A stretch of 64,000 nt of DNA from Asterias rubens. Taxonomy: Eukaryota > Echinodermata > Asteroidea > Forcipulatida > Asteriidae. The stretch is from assembly GCF_902459465.1 (NCBI RefSeq), contig NC_047072.1:17899776-17963775 (forward strand), read 5' to 3'. The notes below the pieces were generated by a model. That model saw nothing but the letters and a program-made list of their open reading frames with translations. It was not told where the DNA came from and did not search any database. Within the stretch, counting starts at the first letter, position 1; the number at the start of each line of letters is the position of its first letter. Position numbers and translations under genes: made by a program. Positions 19,973 through 30,375 of the stretch are shown one piece after another.

Positions 19973-21148
19973 ATGTCGATTGAGAAATTCCAGTCGCTGA
20001 TCGTATCCGTCCCGACACCGAGAATTGCAAAGGTACACCCTCTTCAGTTCCATGGCCACCCGCCGTTCACCGCGTCGATTGATGGCGTTGCTCCCGAGCC
20101 ACTGCCCTTTAAGTCCTCGGAGATCGGTGGTCTTCCAGCTCTTCATCAGTCCGATTCGATTGCCGAAACCGGGCCTGGAACAATGAGCACGGTCACACCG
20201 TCTAGTACCCAAATCTTCCCGCCGTTGCTTAGCTTCTCATCACCCCCACATACACCGTCCGAGTGGAGCCCCACACCCGTTCAAGATAAATATATTCTGA
20301 CCACGCCCAACATAAGAAGGTCTTCTTTTCTGTCTGTGCCATATCCAACTGACTTCCTGGCACAACTCACCACCGAACCTTGCGTTCCGAAAGAAACGTA
20401 CCCATCTCTTCTAAAAGAAGAAGAACGAAACAGCCCAAGTTTTGAAATCATTCAAGACAAATCAGAAACGGTTGTTGTGAAATCTCCGGAAAGCCTGTCA
20501 GATTGTAGTCGGCCTGCTAGCCGTCGGGAGGGTGAGGAATCCCTTCTGTTCCAGGCAGGGAGGTTGTTGAGCTTGGGGTCACTGTCAACGGTGTTGGGAG
20601 ACAGCTCGTCCCTTGGAAATACCAGTAATAATGCAGGCGGAAGCCAGGTCTCGTCAAGTCGGACCTCCCCTATGCTGCGACGTAACCGGCCAGTACTGGC
20701 CTGCAGTAAGCCCGCTCGCCACACTGGACGTTGCTCATTCTCGCCAAATAGGGAAGACTCAAAAAAGACCCTCAGCGGTGGTCTACCTTCAACACATAAC
20801 AAGGGGGTCACAAACACAGCAAAACAAATGCGGTCCTTCAATGGTGACCAGATACAGTTGTACAATTTCAATTTAACGCCGTCGAAGAAAACGCGGGCAA
20901 CGAAAACCGTCTGCTCAAGCAGACGAACTGTGATAAACGGCACTTTAGATAAAACCCAAACGGTGGTACTGAATCAAAAAACATTTCTAACAAGACTCTC
21001 GAATGTTTCGAGAAAGAAGAAAAATTGCCGTGAGCAAGGAGATGTGAACTTCTCGTCACAGACCTTGCCAGGGCAAAGGGGGCATGCTCCAAGTGGGACT
21101 TTGCCACGTATAAGTAAAACAACATTTAAACAAATCTCAAAATCTTAG
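19973..21148 (+). CDS. 391-aa Ser/Pro/Thr-rich protein of unknown family
   Basis: This is the longest ORF in the window and much longer than expected by chance in this AT-rich DNA. Its codon composition is GC-richer than the flanks. I do not recognise the family. The first 60 residues are hydrophobic/Pro mixed (VPTPRIAKVHPLQFHGHPP). Residues 65-110 are Ser/Pro/Thr-rich, and about 135-185 are acidic and charged (LLKEEERNSP, SRREGEE). From about residue 225 the chain is basic with many S/R/K (SSRTSPMLRRNRP, SRKKKNCRE, ISKTTFKQISKS at the C-terminus). I see no signal peptide, membrane segment or folded domain, so it is probably disordered, possibly nuclear or cytoskeletal (inference). An acceptor-like site at 19,951 suggests the start codon lies in a non-first exon with 5' UTR spliced upstream. 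No polyA signal is obvious just downstream. Confidence 0.7.
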   Translation: MSIEKFQSLIVSVPTPRIAKVHPLQFHGHPPFTASIDGVAPEPLPFKSSEIGGLPALHQSDSIAETGPGTMSTVTPSSTQIFPPLLSFSSPPHTPSEWSPTPVQDKYILTTPNIRRSSFLSVPYPTDFLAQLTTEPCVPKETYPSLLKEEERNSPSFEIIQDKSETVVVKSPESLSDCSRPASRREGEESLLFQAGRLLSLGSLSTVLGDSSSLGNTSNNAGGSQVSSSRTSPMLRRNRPVLACSKPARHTGRCSFSPNREDSKKTLSGGLPSTHNKGVTNTAKQMRSFNGDQIQLYNFNLTPSKKTRATKTVCSSRRTVINGTLDKTQTVVLNQKTFLTRLSNVSRKKKNCREQGDVNFSSQTLPGQRGHAPSGTLPRISKTTFKQISKS

Positions 21149-21677
21149 CAGGAAACTTAAAGATATAGGGTCATGTACTATAGAATGCGGGTGCGGGGTC
21201 GTGGGTTCGAATCCATTCGAGTAGTATGTCTATGGATTCGGTTTTCAAACATGTCTTAGAAAGCACATTCCAGTATATAGTGCTGAACATTAATGCACGA
21301 TGGTGAATATTTTATACAAAATGGCGGCGAATCCTCCTTCATAATGCCAATTAACTTGATCGCGTCCTTATAACTTTATTCATAACTGTTAATTCTTTCA
21401 TTTTTAATTCTGTCATTATGTTCAGTTGATGGGATGTATTCATTTCTTTTCTCCAATATGCCCACATGCAGTCAACATTCCACTTTAAAGCACCATGCAT
21501 AGTTAATTAACTAATCTAGTATTTCTTTGTATAGCCACATTGTGTTTGCGGTTACATCTTTTGTGCACTATGTTTGATAATAATATTGCTCAGTGATATA
21601 GTTGCCCAGCTTGGTTGTCAATTTCGTAAGTGTGACGTAATCACTCTAAAAGCCACGCCCACGTGGTACTTTGTGTG

Positions 21678-21960
21678 CTTTAAAGGCACTGGACACTGTT
21701 AGTAATTACTCAAAATAATTTATAGCATAACAACTTATTATTTGATAACGAGCCAAGGGGCCTGTTGATAGCATACAACATTGTGAGAACCAGTTGTCTC
21801 TGAAAACGTATAGTTTTTGTGAAAGAGGTAATTTTTTGTAAGGCCTCCATTACATGAAACCTGTTAGTATGCATCTGATTATTAAAAGCACACACATTTT
21901 GTGCATCAATGGTGTTTTACCTTGCAACTTCTCGAGTTTCGATGACCATTTTTATTGATT
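21678..21960. mobile_element. MITE-A remnant
   Basis: The left end 'tttaaaggcactggacactg' and 'taattactcaaaataat' match the family. The right half has decayed. Confidence 0.75.
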
Positions 21961-22390
21961 AAATCAATATGCCAAGCGTTCAATTCTGCATTAATTTTTG
22001 CTTGGTTGCAGCAGCTAAATAGCTTTGATGTAGTAAACGTAAGTATTCAACTGTTCACTATCTTCTATATAGAGGTAAAACACTAGTCTTCTGTATTTTG
22101 AGGCGAAAATTAATCTGTATTATTTTGTGTTCATTGAAGTAATTGTATTGTGTTTTCTAAGGTTGACAATGATCACTATCAAAAAAGGAAGTGTGACTTC
22201 GACTTGATCTATTTGTTTTATAAGACAGAGGGCGGTGTTGAATACACAATTTTAGACCTTGCTTTATCCCCCCCCCCACCCCCTCTCATCATACAGTTAA
22301 AACTGGAAAGGAAGTCATGTTAAGACAAATCAATGTAAAGGGTAAACAATGAGGGCCGGGTAACCAACAAAAAAGTTTAGAGAGTGTGCA

Positions 22391-22542
22391 TAGACCTTTT
22401 CGCAAATACCGGGGCGCGCGCGTAAAGCTTGGAATTAGGTGCATTGTGGTCTAGCTGGTATCCAAATTTGATCCATATATATCCCACAATGCACCTCATT
22501 CAACAGTCTGCGCTTGCGCATTGGTATTTGCGATAAGGTCTA
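22391..22542. repeat. Palindromic foldback element
   Basis: Ends tagaccttttcgcaaatacc and ggtatttgcgataaggtcta are imperfect inverted repeats. Inside them 'aggtgcattgtgg' faces 'cacaatgcacct'. Likely a small MITE. Confidence 0.8.
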
Positions 22543-22814
22543 TTGAGACTATTACTAGTAATATGATCATACATTTTCCCCTTAAACTTGTGTTAAATCT
22601 GTTCTCGTATAAACAAAAATGTTTCATTTTTTTTTTAATTAGGCCTAGATTTTAACCTTGTTCCGCAACTAATTCTCAAGTGTCTATCGACTATTCATTT
22701 TGAGGCTTTTGAGTTCTGTTTAATTTAACTTCGATTTCGAGTGTCATTTAAAAAAAGAAAAAATCTCTTTTTGGGTTTGAAAAGTAAAGAAAGGGGAAAA
22801 CTTTGTATATAGCC

Positions 22815-22820
22815 TTTATT
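22815..22820 (-). promoter_or_regulatory. AATAAA polyadenylation signal downstream of H1
   Basis: The minus strand reads AATAAA about 80 nt after the histone stem-loop. It could serve as an alternative polyadenylated 3' end for the H1 transcript. The motif is common in AT-rich DNA, so this is tentative. Confidence 0.35.
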
Positions 22821-22901
22821 TGGTTAAAACCTTTTAGTAAGAACAAAAACATTAACATTTAAAAATCAGAAGGATAGATTTTTCTCTTTTGTACATGTGG
22901 T

Positions 22902-22917
22902 GGCTCTGAAAAGAGCC
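22902..22917 (-). terminator. Histone mRNA 3' stem-loop
   Basis: On the minus strand GGCTCTTTTCAGAGCC forms the canonical 6-bp stem with a 4-nt loop, followed by ACCAC, 30 nt after the H1 stop. A purine-rich AAAAGAGAAAA about 12 nt further on resembles the U7 histone downstream element. This marks 3' processing without polyadenylation, typical of replication-dependent histone genes. Confidence 0.95.
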
Positions 22918-22947
22918 GATGGTTTTTGTTGTAGCTGGAGTAGAACT

Positions 22948-23676
22948 TTATTTCTTGGCCGCTCTCTTGGCTTTACCAGCCTTCTTCTTGGGTGCTGCCT
23001 TCTTGGGTTTGGCTGCAGCTTTCTTGGCTGGCTTGGCGGCTTTCTTGGCTGCTGGTTTCTTGGCGGCTTTCTTTGGCTTGACGGCTTTCTTGACCTTCTT
23101 GGCTGGCTTCTTTGCTTTCTTGGTCTTCTTGCTGGCCTTCGCCTTGGCTTTCTTGGCAGCAGCTGAAGCAGCTTTCTTGGCCTTCTGTGCAGCTTTCCTG
23201 GCTCGTGTCTTCTCCTTCTTTGCAGCAGCTCTAACCTTAGCCGCAGCTTTAGCCTTGGCCTTGGCAGCAGCGTTAGACTTTGGTGCCTGGGCGGATAGCC
23301 TGAAAGTACCGGCTGCCCCGGTGCCCTTGACCTGCTGCAAAGTGCCGTTGGCTACGCTGGACTTGAGAGCTTTGCGGATGTGATGAGCCTGCTTGACAGT
23401 GTCGACTTTGTAGTTGGCGGCGATGTACTTCTTGATGCCCTGGGTGGATGACCCACGGCGATCTTTCAAAGCAGCGACGGCGGCTACGACCATCTTGCTT
23501 GATGATGGGTGAGCGGCAGGCTTGACGGTTCTCTTGACCTTTTTGCTTGGTGAACGAGGTCGAGACTTCTTGGGCTTAGCTGCTGCCTTAGGTGCCACGG
23601 GAGCCATCTTAGCGGGAGAATTCGAACGAGACCTCGGACGACGCTTCGGGGAAGGTTTCCTTGGAGAACCAGCCAT
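22948..23676 (-). CDS. Histone H1, sperm-like, with S-P-x-K/R N-terminal motifs
   Basis: A linker histone of 242 aa in a single exon. Residues 1-53 are basic and Pro/Ser-rich, with SPRK (4-7), SPKR (9-12), SPAK (20-23) and SPSK (42-45). Residues about 54-130 form the H1/H5 winged-helix globular domain (HPSSSKMVVAAVAALKDRRG…, then the S-x-Q-x-I-K-K-Y-I helix, ending GAAGTFRLS). Residues 131-242 are a long Lys/Ala tail. In known echinoderms, repeated SPKK/SPRK motifs at the N-terminus mark sperm-specific H1, which compacts sperm chromatin and is regulated by phosphorylation of those motifs. Here there are only about four motifs, so an early or somatic variant is possible. The start is the first ATG (cattgtttc on the plus strand). 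No other core histone gene is near, so it stands outside a histone cluster. The 3' end has a perfect histone stem-loop. Confidence 0.95.
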   Translation of the reverse strand: MAGSPRKPSPKRRPRSRSNSPAKMAPVAPKAAAKPKKSRPRSPSKKVKRTVKPAAHPSSSKMVVAAVAALKDRRGSSTQGIKKYIAANYKVDTVKQAHHIRKALKSSVANGTLQQVKGTGAAGTFRLSAQAPKSNAAAKAKAKAAAKVRAAAKKEKTRARKAAQKAKKAASAAAKKAKAKASKKTKKAKKPAKKVKKAVKPKKAAKKPAAKKAAKPAKKAAAKPKKAAPKKKAGKAKRAAKK

Positions 23677-23748
23677 TGTTTCAATCGATTAGTGACAGTT
23701 GTACACTTTCGAGACAAAGATCAAAATATGATATGATTATTAAAATAA

Positions 23749-23770
23749 CGCGCCACCTTTTGTAGGCGCG
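23749..23770 (-). promoter_or_regulatory. Probable H1 promoter element
   Basis: On the minus strand a TATA-like CTACAAAAGG lies between inverted CGCGCC / GGCGCG arms, about 75-95 nt upstream of the ATG. The spacing fits a core promoter. I see no classical H1 AAACACA box nearby. Confidence 0.45.
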
Positions 23771-24399
23771 ATGCGGACGTGACAGAACGCATCGGTTTAA
23801 TTATGGTTTTGATTTATGAAAATGTATGAAATATGGATTCCATGTCTTTGTTGTGTTTTTGCCTGCATAAAAATCATTCTTAAAGATGAATTTCGACTGA
23901 TTGTTTTAAAAATTTTGGGGTTAATACAAAGAATATACTATAAGCTATTGTTTAATCATGTTAATTTCATAAATAACGCGTTTATGATTTCGGAAATTTA
24001 ATGCTAATTTTTGTCACATTATTGTTACAATTTTGACTGAAAATAAAACATTTTTATCAAAAATATTACATAAATAATATTTAAAATCTACACAAAATCA
24101 TTCAGTTTTAAGTTCCATCTTCAACATCTGTCGTAGAAATGTCCAAATAAAATGATTTTTCAAGTTGAAAATAAAAATTTCGTTCAGCTGTCGTAAACAT
24201 GTTTGAGCTGAAAACTCGCGGCATCACAACTTTTGCTCTCTGCTTTTTTTGCGCGTGTATTTTTGTATGTAAAGATTCGAACCTCATCATAGCTACCAAC
24301 CTAATCAAGTTCGGGTTCAACACAAATTTAACATTGCCTTCTTATCATTTAAGAAAAAGAGGCATAATTTTGCAACTGAAAGAGTATTTCACACGAATA
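23771..24399. other. AT-rich, no gene seen
   Basis: Only short ORFs of random composition. It may include distal H1 promoter sequence at its left end. Confidence 0.55.
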
Positions 24400-25420
24400 T
24401 AGCATAAAAGGAACCCGTCATGTCATCCCACATTTGACCTAAGTTATTTCCTAATGAAAACAAATTATTATTATTTTCATCTCGCAGTGTGTTGTGTGAC
24501 TCAACCTAAACTCAACAATTGTTTTCGTGTTCGATCTGGGCTCATGAACTTTTCTATTTTGTGTAACATTATTATATCTTGCATTTTTTGCTTAAAACTA
24601 CATTTGTTTAACTTATAAATGATAAGTTAGTGTAATTCAAACAAATATTATAAAATGACAAAATTTCGTCAGGCCGTGTGTCAATTATTTCGAGTGTTCA
24701 ATGATTTTTTTTTTCATCTCGCGTTGTTGTAATTTTTGTCATGACTCAAAAACTAAAACTCAAAATTGTGTTTTCATGGTTGCGCACAGTGTTCGATTAC
24801 TTGGCTCATGAACCTTTCTGACTAAGTGGTGAATTAACTAGCATTTTGGACTTAAAACTGCATTTGTTTAACTTATAGAATGGACGAGTGTATTCGAAGA
24901 AAAGCAACCCCCGTCAGACCGCTAAATACTTTCGTAGTGACTGTATAGGAGTGAAAATGTTCAATATGAAAACGAAAAGTAACTATTATTTTCATCTCGC
25001 GTTCGTGTGAATGGCTCAGAAACTAAAACATAATAAACTGTTTTCATGTTGCACAATGTTGATATGCGAGTTCATAAATATTATTGCTTATTTGTTAATT
25101 AATGAGTCGCATTTTGGACTTTAAAAAATACATTAATTTTTCAACTAATTTTAGGATAAGTTAGTGTAATTCAAAAATAGCATAACAGAACCCCATCATA
25201 CCGTGTGTCATCCCACGTACATTGAACCTAAAGAAAATCGAGTGTTCAATAAAAAAATATATATATTTTTAGTTTCATCTCGCGTTGATGTTGTGTATTA
25301 ATATCATGCACAAAATGAAGAAACCAATTTTGTTTTCATGTAGCACATGCTGTGTTGATTAAGTAGGCTCATAAACCTTTCGTATTATTATGTGTAATAT
25401 CTGCTTGCATTTTATACATT
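24400..25420. repeat. Degenerate tandem repeat, about 240-285 bp period
   Basis: Four copies of a unit are recognisable by 'ttttcatctcgc' at 24,474, 24,711, 24,989 and 25,273 (spacings 237, 278, 284). Other shared parts are 'ggctcatgaac.ttt', 'cttaaaactacatttgttta' and 'gataagttagtgtaattca'. Copies are well diverged and non-coding. Confidence 0.75.
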
Positions 25421-28400
25421 ATTTTATTTTATTTATATATTATGATCATTCAGACAAGATAAGTCTGGCTCAGCCAACAAACCTAGCCTGAAGTGTGGTG
25501 AACATCTTTTGGTGGTTTGTTCGCCCCATCTATGCATGACGACGGACTACTAGGCCCTAGCTGGCGCCTGCGCGCAATGCAGATACTCGCGGATCACCTT
25601 TTTGTGGAAAGTTTTAGCCTTAAGTTCCCTGTTGAAGAATGATTCTTTCTTAGCTCTGTTCCCTCTTTTTTTGTTTATCAAATAAGTATCTGAGCAAAAT
25701 TACCTTTAACAAATACAAATAGGTCCACCTATTTTAAATCAATTCTCATGCTGTGGTTCTTGTCCAAAATAAAACCCCTTCTATTAATAATCAAATTAAA
25801 AAAAATGCTGTGATGAAAAATAATAATTGCGAGAGTTTGATAGGCCTAGGCATAAAGGCCTAATAATGATGACGCGTTCACTCTGTGTTACCCCCCCCCC
25901 CCGCCACAAAAGTCTTTATCAAACAAAAGTAAATGAGAATTCTAAACTTTAAAGACAAGGGGGGAAATAAGATAAAGGAAATCACTTATCCAACTACCAA
26001 GTAGGTACGAAGACTGTGCCCAATTAATTATTCTCTCAGTACCGACCGAGTCACTGACTGCTGATGCAGCAGGCCTGCGGCAGCCATTCCTCTTGCAAAA
26101 ACATTTGAACATTATTTCGATGATGGTGTGGCGGTGTGTTTTGATTGAACTACAATTTTGACTGAACTATTCCATTAGATTGTCCGTGGGAAACCCTTAA
26201 TCCCATCTCTATTTGTTCATCTTAAGAAACGGAATAAAAGACCACAAGCTTCTGGATCTCTGACCAAGTTTGGCCAGGAGAAATATAGTTATGTTACCGA
26301 GAAGCTGCCATAATACTGAGTTTTGTGTTTTTGATTTCCGCGTGATAAAATATGGCATAGGCCTACTATAGACTTCTGTCAGACCGATTGTCCGATCAGA
26401 AGATTTGATTTCTTCTTTGCCAAGGACTGGATAATTACGGTAGGCCCTACGTGTGACACTTTCGCGACAGGTCACTGTCTTCCTCCGTGGTTAAGTGTTC
26501 TCAGCAAGCACCATGAATTGTATTGGTCAAGTACGACACTGAAGACATCTCACCTCGGGAGGTGGGGGGGGGGGATAAAATAATGTTGACAGAATGCATG
26601 ATAAGTAGGATTTGAAACTTTGCATGGTGGAAATAAGATATAGAAGAGTTTGCGGTAACACCATGTAATGACTATCTCTAATGAGTTGGGGTGGTTCTGA
26701 AAAGATCCGTTGGTTAACTCGACGTTTCGATCAGTATGCTCTGATCGTCTTCTGGAGAATGCTGGACTCTGATGCTGCATGCTGCTTAAGTACGGGGCGG
26801 CTTTCACTTTATGAAAATAATGCATGATTTTTTACCCCCCCCCCCTCACCCCACCCCCGTCAAGAGGTCCCCGCCAAAAAAACGGTGAACGTACAAACTA
26901 CTCAAGCGCCCTCTTTTGAACCATCCTCAAAATTGAATGTTAATTTCTTAATGTTTTTTTTCTCTGTTCAACCTCCTTTTTTACTTGACACTGTACATAA
27001 TGGACGGAACACAAAAGTTTACCAGTTTAGCGTCTTGTAAAATGCAGAAACAAGTTTTACTTCTTTTCCTTTCACTTTCACTGGTGGACAAAAGATTCAA
27101 TGAGTGTTGTGTGTACACACCACCAACTTTTGACTTCCTAAACGGCCTTCCAGTGATTGTTTGGGATGAGCATTTTACTAACACTAACAAGACAAAAAGT
27201 ATTCAATGGGTATCCTTGGCTATCTGCGGGCGGTGTTTGAGGCGTGTGGCACCAAGCCCCTTTGAGGGCCAAGTTGTCAAAATGGCTATGTCAAGAGGCA
27301 TATTGTGCTGGTTTTACGCTGTAGCCACAAGTGACTCTCAAACCATGAAGGAAGAACACAAAATGTATGTTCTTTCTCCATGTTCAAACTGCATCCAGGG
27401 CTCAATAAAAATTTGTTCTTAAAACTCTGTTAAGCATCGAACACTTTGATAAGCGAAAACGGTGAGGCACCAGTTTCAACAGTGTAAACTTGATGTTATT
27501 AGTTACCTGCTTAGCAAGTTGTGGTGCTTACAGGCTTTCACTTTATGAAACTGGGCTTTACCGAAGAAACTTGTCTCTGCCGTGGGGATGCACCTCACTC
27601 ATCACCCCATGAGCTTTGCAGCCCTAAAGCCGTAACAAAAAGGGTGGATATTATGCCACGAATATTGATCAAGCAGATCGATAATATTGCGGTATCATTA
27701 AATGGGACTTGGCAAATTGGCCGTGTGTATATTGTGGATTATTTTGGGAGGATTGACTTTCGGCAGACAAGAATAGAAGTTTGTATGTGCACCCCATACA
27801 GCAATCATTATTGGTGGGCAATAATGTGGCCAGGGTGTACCCCCCCCCCCCCCTCCTATTGTGTCATTATTGTGCTCATGGAATCTCGGGAATTCTTCGA
27901 TGGATTTTAGGCATCTTCTGTGGGCTTGGGAGGAACGGAGCGTCTTATTAATGGGAAAATTATTTTTGGGGGCACCCTCTGATGCCAGACCGGGCATGTA
28001 AACCAGCATTACATATTTATATGGCTTAAATTATAGAGATGCTTGAATCGAGAATAGATCCAGATAGCTCGGCATGATCATCTCATCACTGGGTATTTTG
28101 ACGTCAGCAAATTCTTTATCCGTATACATGCAACAAATAATGCAAGGAACTTCATGCATAGGCCAGAGTGGTGCTCTATTATAGACAACACGGATCCTTT
28201 GAGGTTTTATCGGATGAAGGGATTGGATTAACTCTTTTTAGTAATGCAATCCAACCACCAGTCACGGCCCATTAATACTGACAACAATGATTTAAATCCA
28301 GGAGAACGTGTGCAGTCTTTCAAACACGCCTTCTTTTGTGCCGAACTTCAAGCAGCGAAAGGAACAAAATAGATAGGCTAAACGTCTTGGACACAATATT

Positions 28401-29738
28401 GTTTTGCAAATTCATCTGTTACACATGGGTCATTCTGCCATCAATTCCATGACATGTAAAAGCACAGCTTGATGACCGTCATAGCAAGAACTATACCTGG
28501 TTCTGATGGAGAAATACTGCCAAATCTGCACATCGGGATACACGTGCAGGTGACTGAGCAGCAAGATTTATTTTCGTTTCAGTATGGGCCCCTGATGATG
28601 TTACCCATTTTAGCTTGAAGTTTATTCTGAAAAATACTAAAAGTTGGTGCTTCGCGAATACCTTGCGGTGGTATTTGTTCCAATCTGCAAACATGATCTT
28701 GGGAGGAAGGAGAATTTGTAACAGTCTTTGTTTGCAGGAGGCTTGATGAAGGGCAGTTTCCTCGTCACTATATAGAAAGCTGTCACCCATAATAGCTACC
28801 CAAGACACCGGCAAGACACTAATAAACCGAGCAGTGTTGGTTGAAACTGTCAACTCTGCGATTGTTAAAGAACACCGAACATTTTTAACAACAGCCTGCA
28901 GGGGAACGATAACAAGAAGTATTCATGACAATTAGGACGTCTTGTTGGAATGATTGATGACGTATGTCATCGCTTGACAACCATACAAAGAATCTGAATC
29001 ATTAGTCATTGTTGTTGTTGACAAATCCTTCAGAAAAAAAAAAACAGTTGGATTTTACTGATGTGACTTTATTGACGTAAGGATATTGTGGTGTTACTTT
29101 TTTTCTGAGAGTCATTCTCATCAGACCTTGATGTGCATCTCAAGTGGTTCACTTTTCACACGGCCGATGCTCTCTTCGGTTACAAGACATACAAAACCTA
29201 CAGGGAATGTTGCCTTGCTTTCAACCTACAACACCACAAAAGCAGTTTAGAGTTTAACTTTCGTCTTGCATTGCAAATCTGTTTATTTGTAACTCAGCAA
29301 AGTCAACTCTGCACCGGGTTAAATTGTGAAACCCGATTCGAGCAGTTTGATGTTTTTGTTTACCAGAGAAAGTCAATTGATCTCGGGTAGTCAAGCAGTG
29401 AATTTCTGTTAAGTTTGTTGTAACCGAACCCATTTTCCACCGATGTATAGCACAGAGTCTTTTATGTAACCGAATTCGACAGAACAACAGCAGCAAGTGT
29501 TCTTTTTTCTTCATGGCATCTCTGTATGGAGGAATGAACTCTGTGAAAAACTCTCTTGTTACTTTGTTTTCTTGTATGGGAGTCGCTTGCACCAGTGGTA
29601 GGGCAAGGGTTTACGAACCAACAGATTAAGAGATTTGTGTATACACATAGAGTAAGGACCTCTCTATGGTAACACAGAAGCTTTTTTTGAAATGCAGCAA
29701 ATTTAGACTTGCCTCATTAGTTTGATGTGATTGCACAG
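25421..29738. other. No supported gene
   Basis: Several ORFs of 85-145 codons occur here (for example 26,985-27,422 and 28,491-28,853 on the minus strand). None shows domain features, codon bias or conserved motifs I can recognise. Poly-C tracts lie near 25,890, 26,836 and 27,840. A foldback repeat copy is at 26,645-26,765. Confidence 0.55.
26645..26765. repeat. Foldback repeat half with gtttgcggtaacaccatg end
   Basis: Inverse complement of 14,510-14,840: shared 'gtttgcggtaacacca', 'gttggggtggttctgaaaag', 'cagtatgctctgatcgtctt'. A related inverted pair is at about 54,790-55,050. Confidence 0.75.
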
Positions 29739-29787
29739 TGGAACTAAATATTCAGTTTCCTTTTGCGGAAAAACAACAGTTTCAAAC

Positions 29788-30375
29788 ATGTCAAGAGTTC
29801 GCGATAGGAGGGCTATTGCCCGCTCTCCTTCGACTCTGAATCTTGGCACGGGAGCAATACAGACATCTCAAGCCTCAGGTTTTTGTTATAATCGGGAAGT
29901 TATCTACCCCGTCCTCCCGATCACCTTGGACGAGGTCTACGATCGTGCTGCCAAATACACCAACAAGCTGCTTGCCAGACCCGTCTTCTACCCCGACAAC
30001 GAGGAACTGGAAGACATCTTGCCCATAGCACCGTTGATAAACGTAGCGGCCAACGCTCGAGCGAGACGAGCCCAGAACGCTGCCGACAAACGCGCCTCTA
30101 TACCGGTCAACGCAGCCTCACCGAACCCCGGTGGTGGACCGGCCTCCTCGTACGAGGACAGCAGGAGAGGTGTAAGTTATGATAGGAGGAGGGGTTCGGC
30201 AGCCCCGGGGGCCTACGAGGGGTCTGGGGCAGGAGGAGGCAGCCGAAGGTTGGGAGGAATTCTTGGCGGTTCCGATGATCACAGGAGGGGGTCTGGTGGG
30301 TTTGACCATGGAGGAAGGAAAAGTGGTTTTAGCGTAGCTTCAAACCTTCCACCAGCGATTGCCGAAGACGAGTAA
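29788..30375 (+). CDS. 195-aa basic/Gly-rich protein or large first exon, unknown family
   Basis: The reading frame opens at ATG 29,788 (codons before it stay open to 29,731) and runs 195 codons. It is much GC-richer than its surroundings and clearly coding in style. Residues 1-30 are Arg/Ser-rich (MSRVRDRRAIARSPSTLNLG). Residues about 33-95 look like a compact conserved segment (YPVLPITLDEVYDRAAKYTNKLLARPVFYPDNEELEDILPIAPL). Residues 96-115 are Ala/Arg-rich and likely helical. From 120 to 190 the chain is Gly/Arg/Ser-rich low complexity, ending PPAIAEDE. I do not recognise it. The TAA stop lies inside GAGTAAGT, a consensus donor. If that donor is used, the exon would end in phase 2 and could join another exon, including ADGB exon 2 in frame. 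Otherwise it is a small single-exon gene. Confidence 0.7.
   Translation: MSRVRDRRAIARSPSTLNLGTGAIQTSQASGFCYNREVIYPVLPITLDEVYDRAAKYTNKLLARPVFYPDNEELEDILPIAPLINVAANARARRAQNAADKRASIPVNAASPNPGGGPASSYEDSRRGVSYDRRRGSAAPGAYEGSGAGGGSRRLGGILGGSDDHRRGSGGFDHGGRKSGFSVASNLPPAIAEDE

Noticed and set aside
20452-20943. 163-codon minus-strand ORF
   Set aside because: It lies opposite the 391-codon plus-strand ORF, which has better start context and composition. Most likely a shadow.
22919-23383. 154-codon Ala/Leu/Phe-rich plus-strand ORF
   Set aside because: It is the antisense shadow of the Lys/Ala-rich tail of histone H1.
26985-27422. 145-codon plus-strand ORF with a hydrophobic segment
   Set aside because: No domain, no codon bias and no supporting splice or polyA context that I can recognise. 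Compatible with chance.
28491-28853. 120-codon minus-strand ORF
   Set aside because: Composition looks random and no family features are seen.
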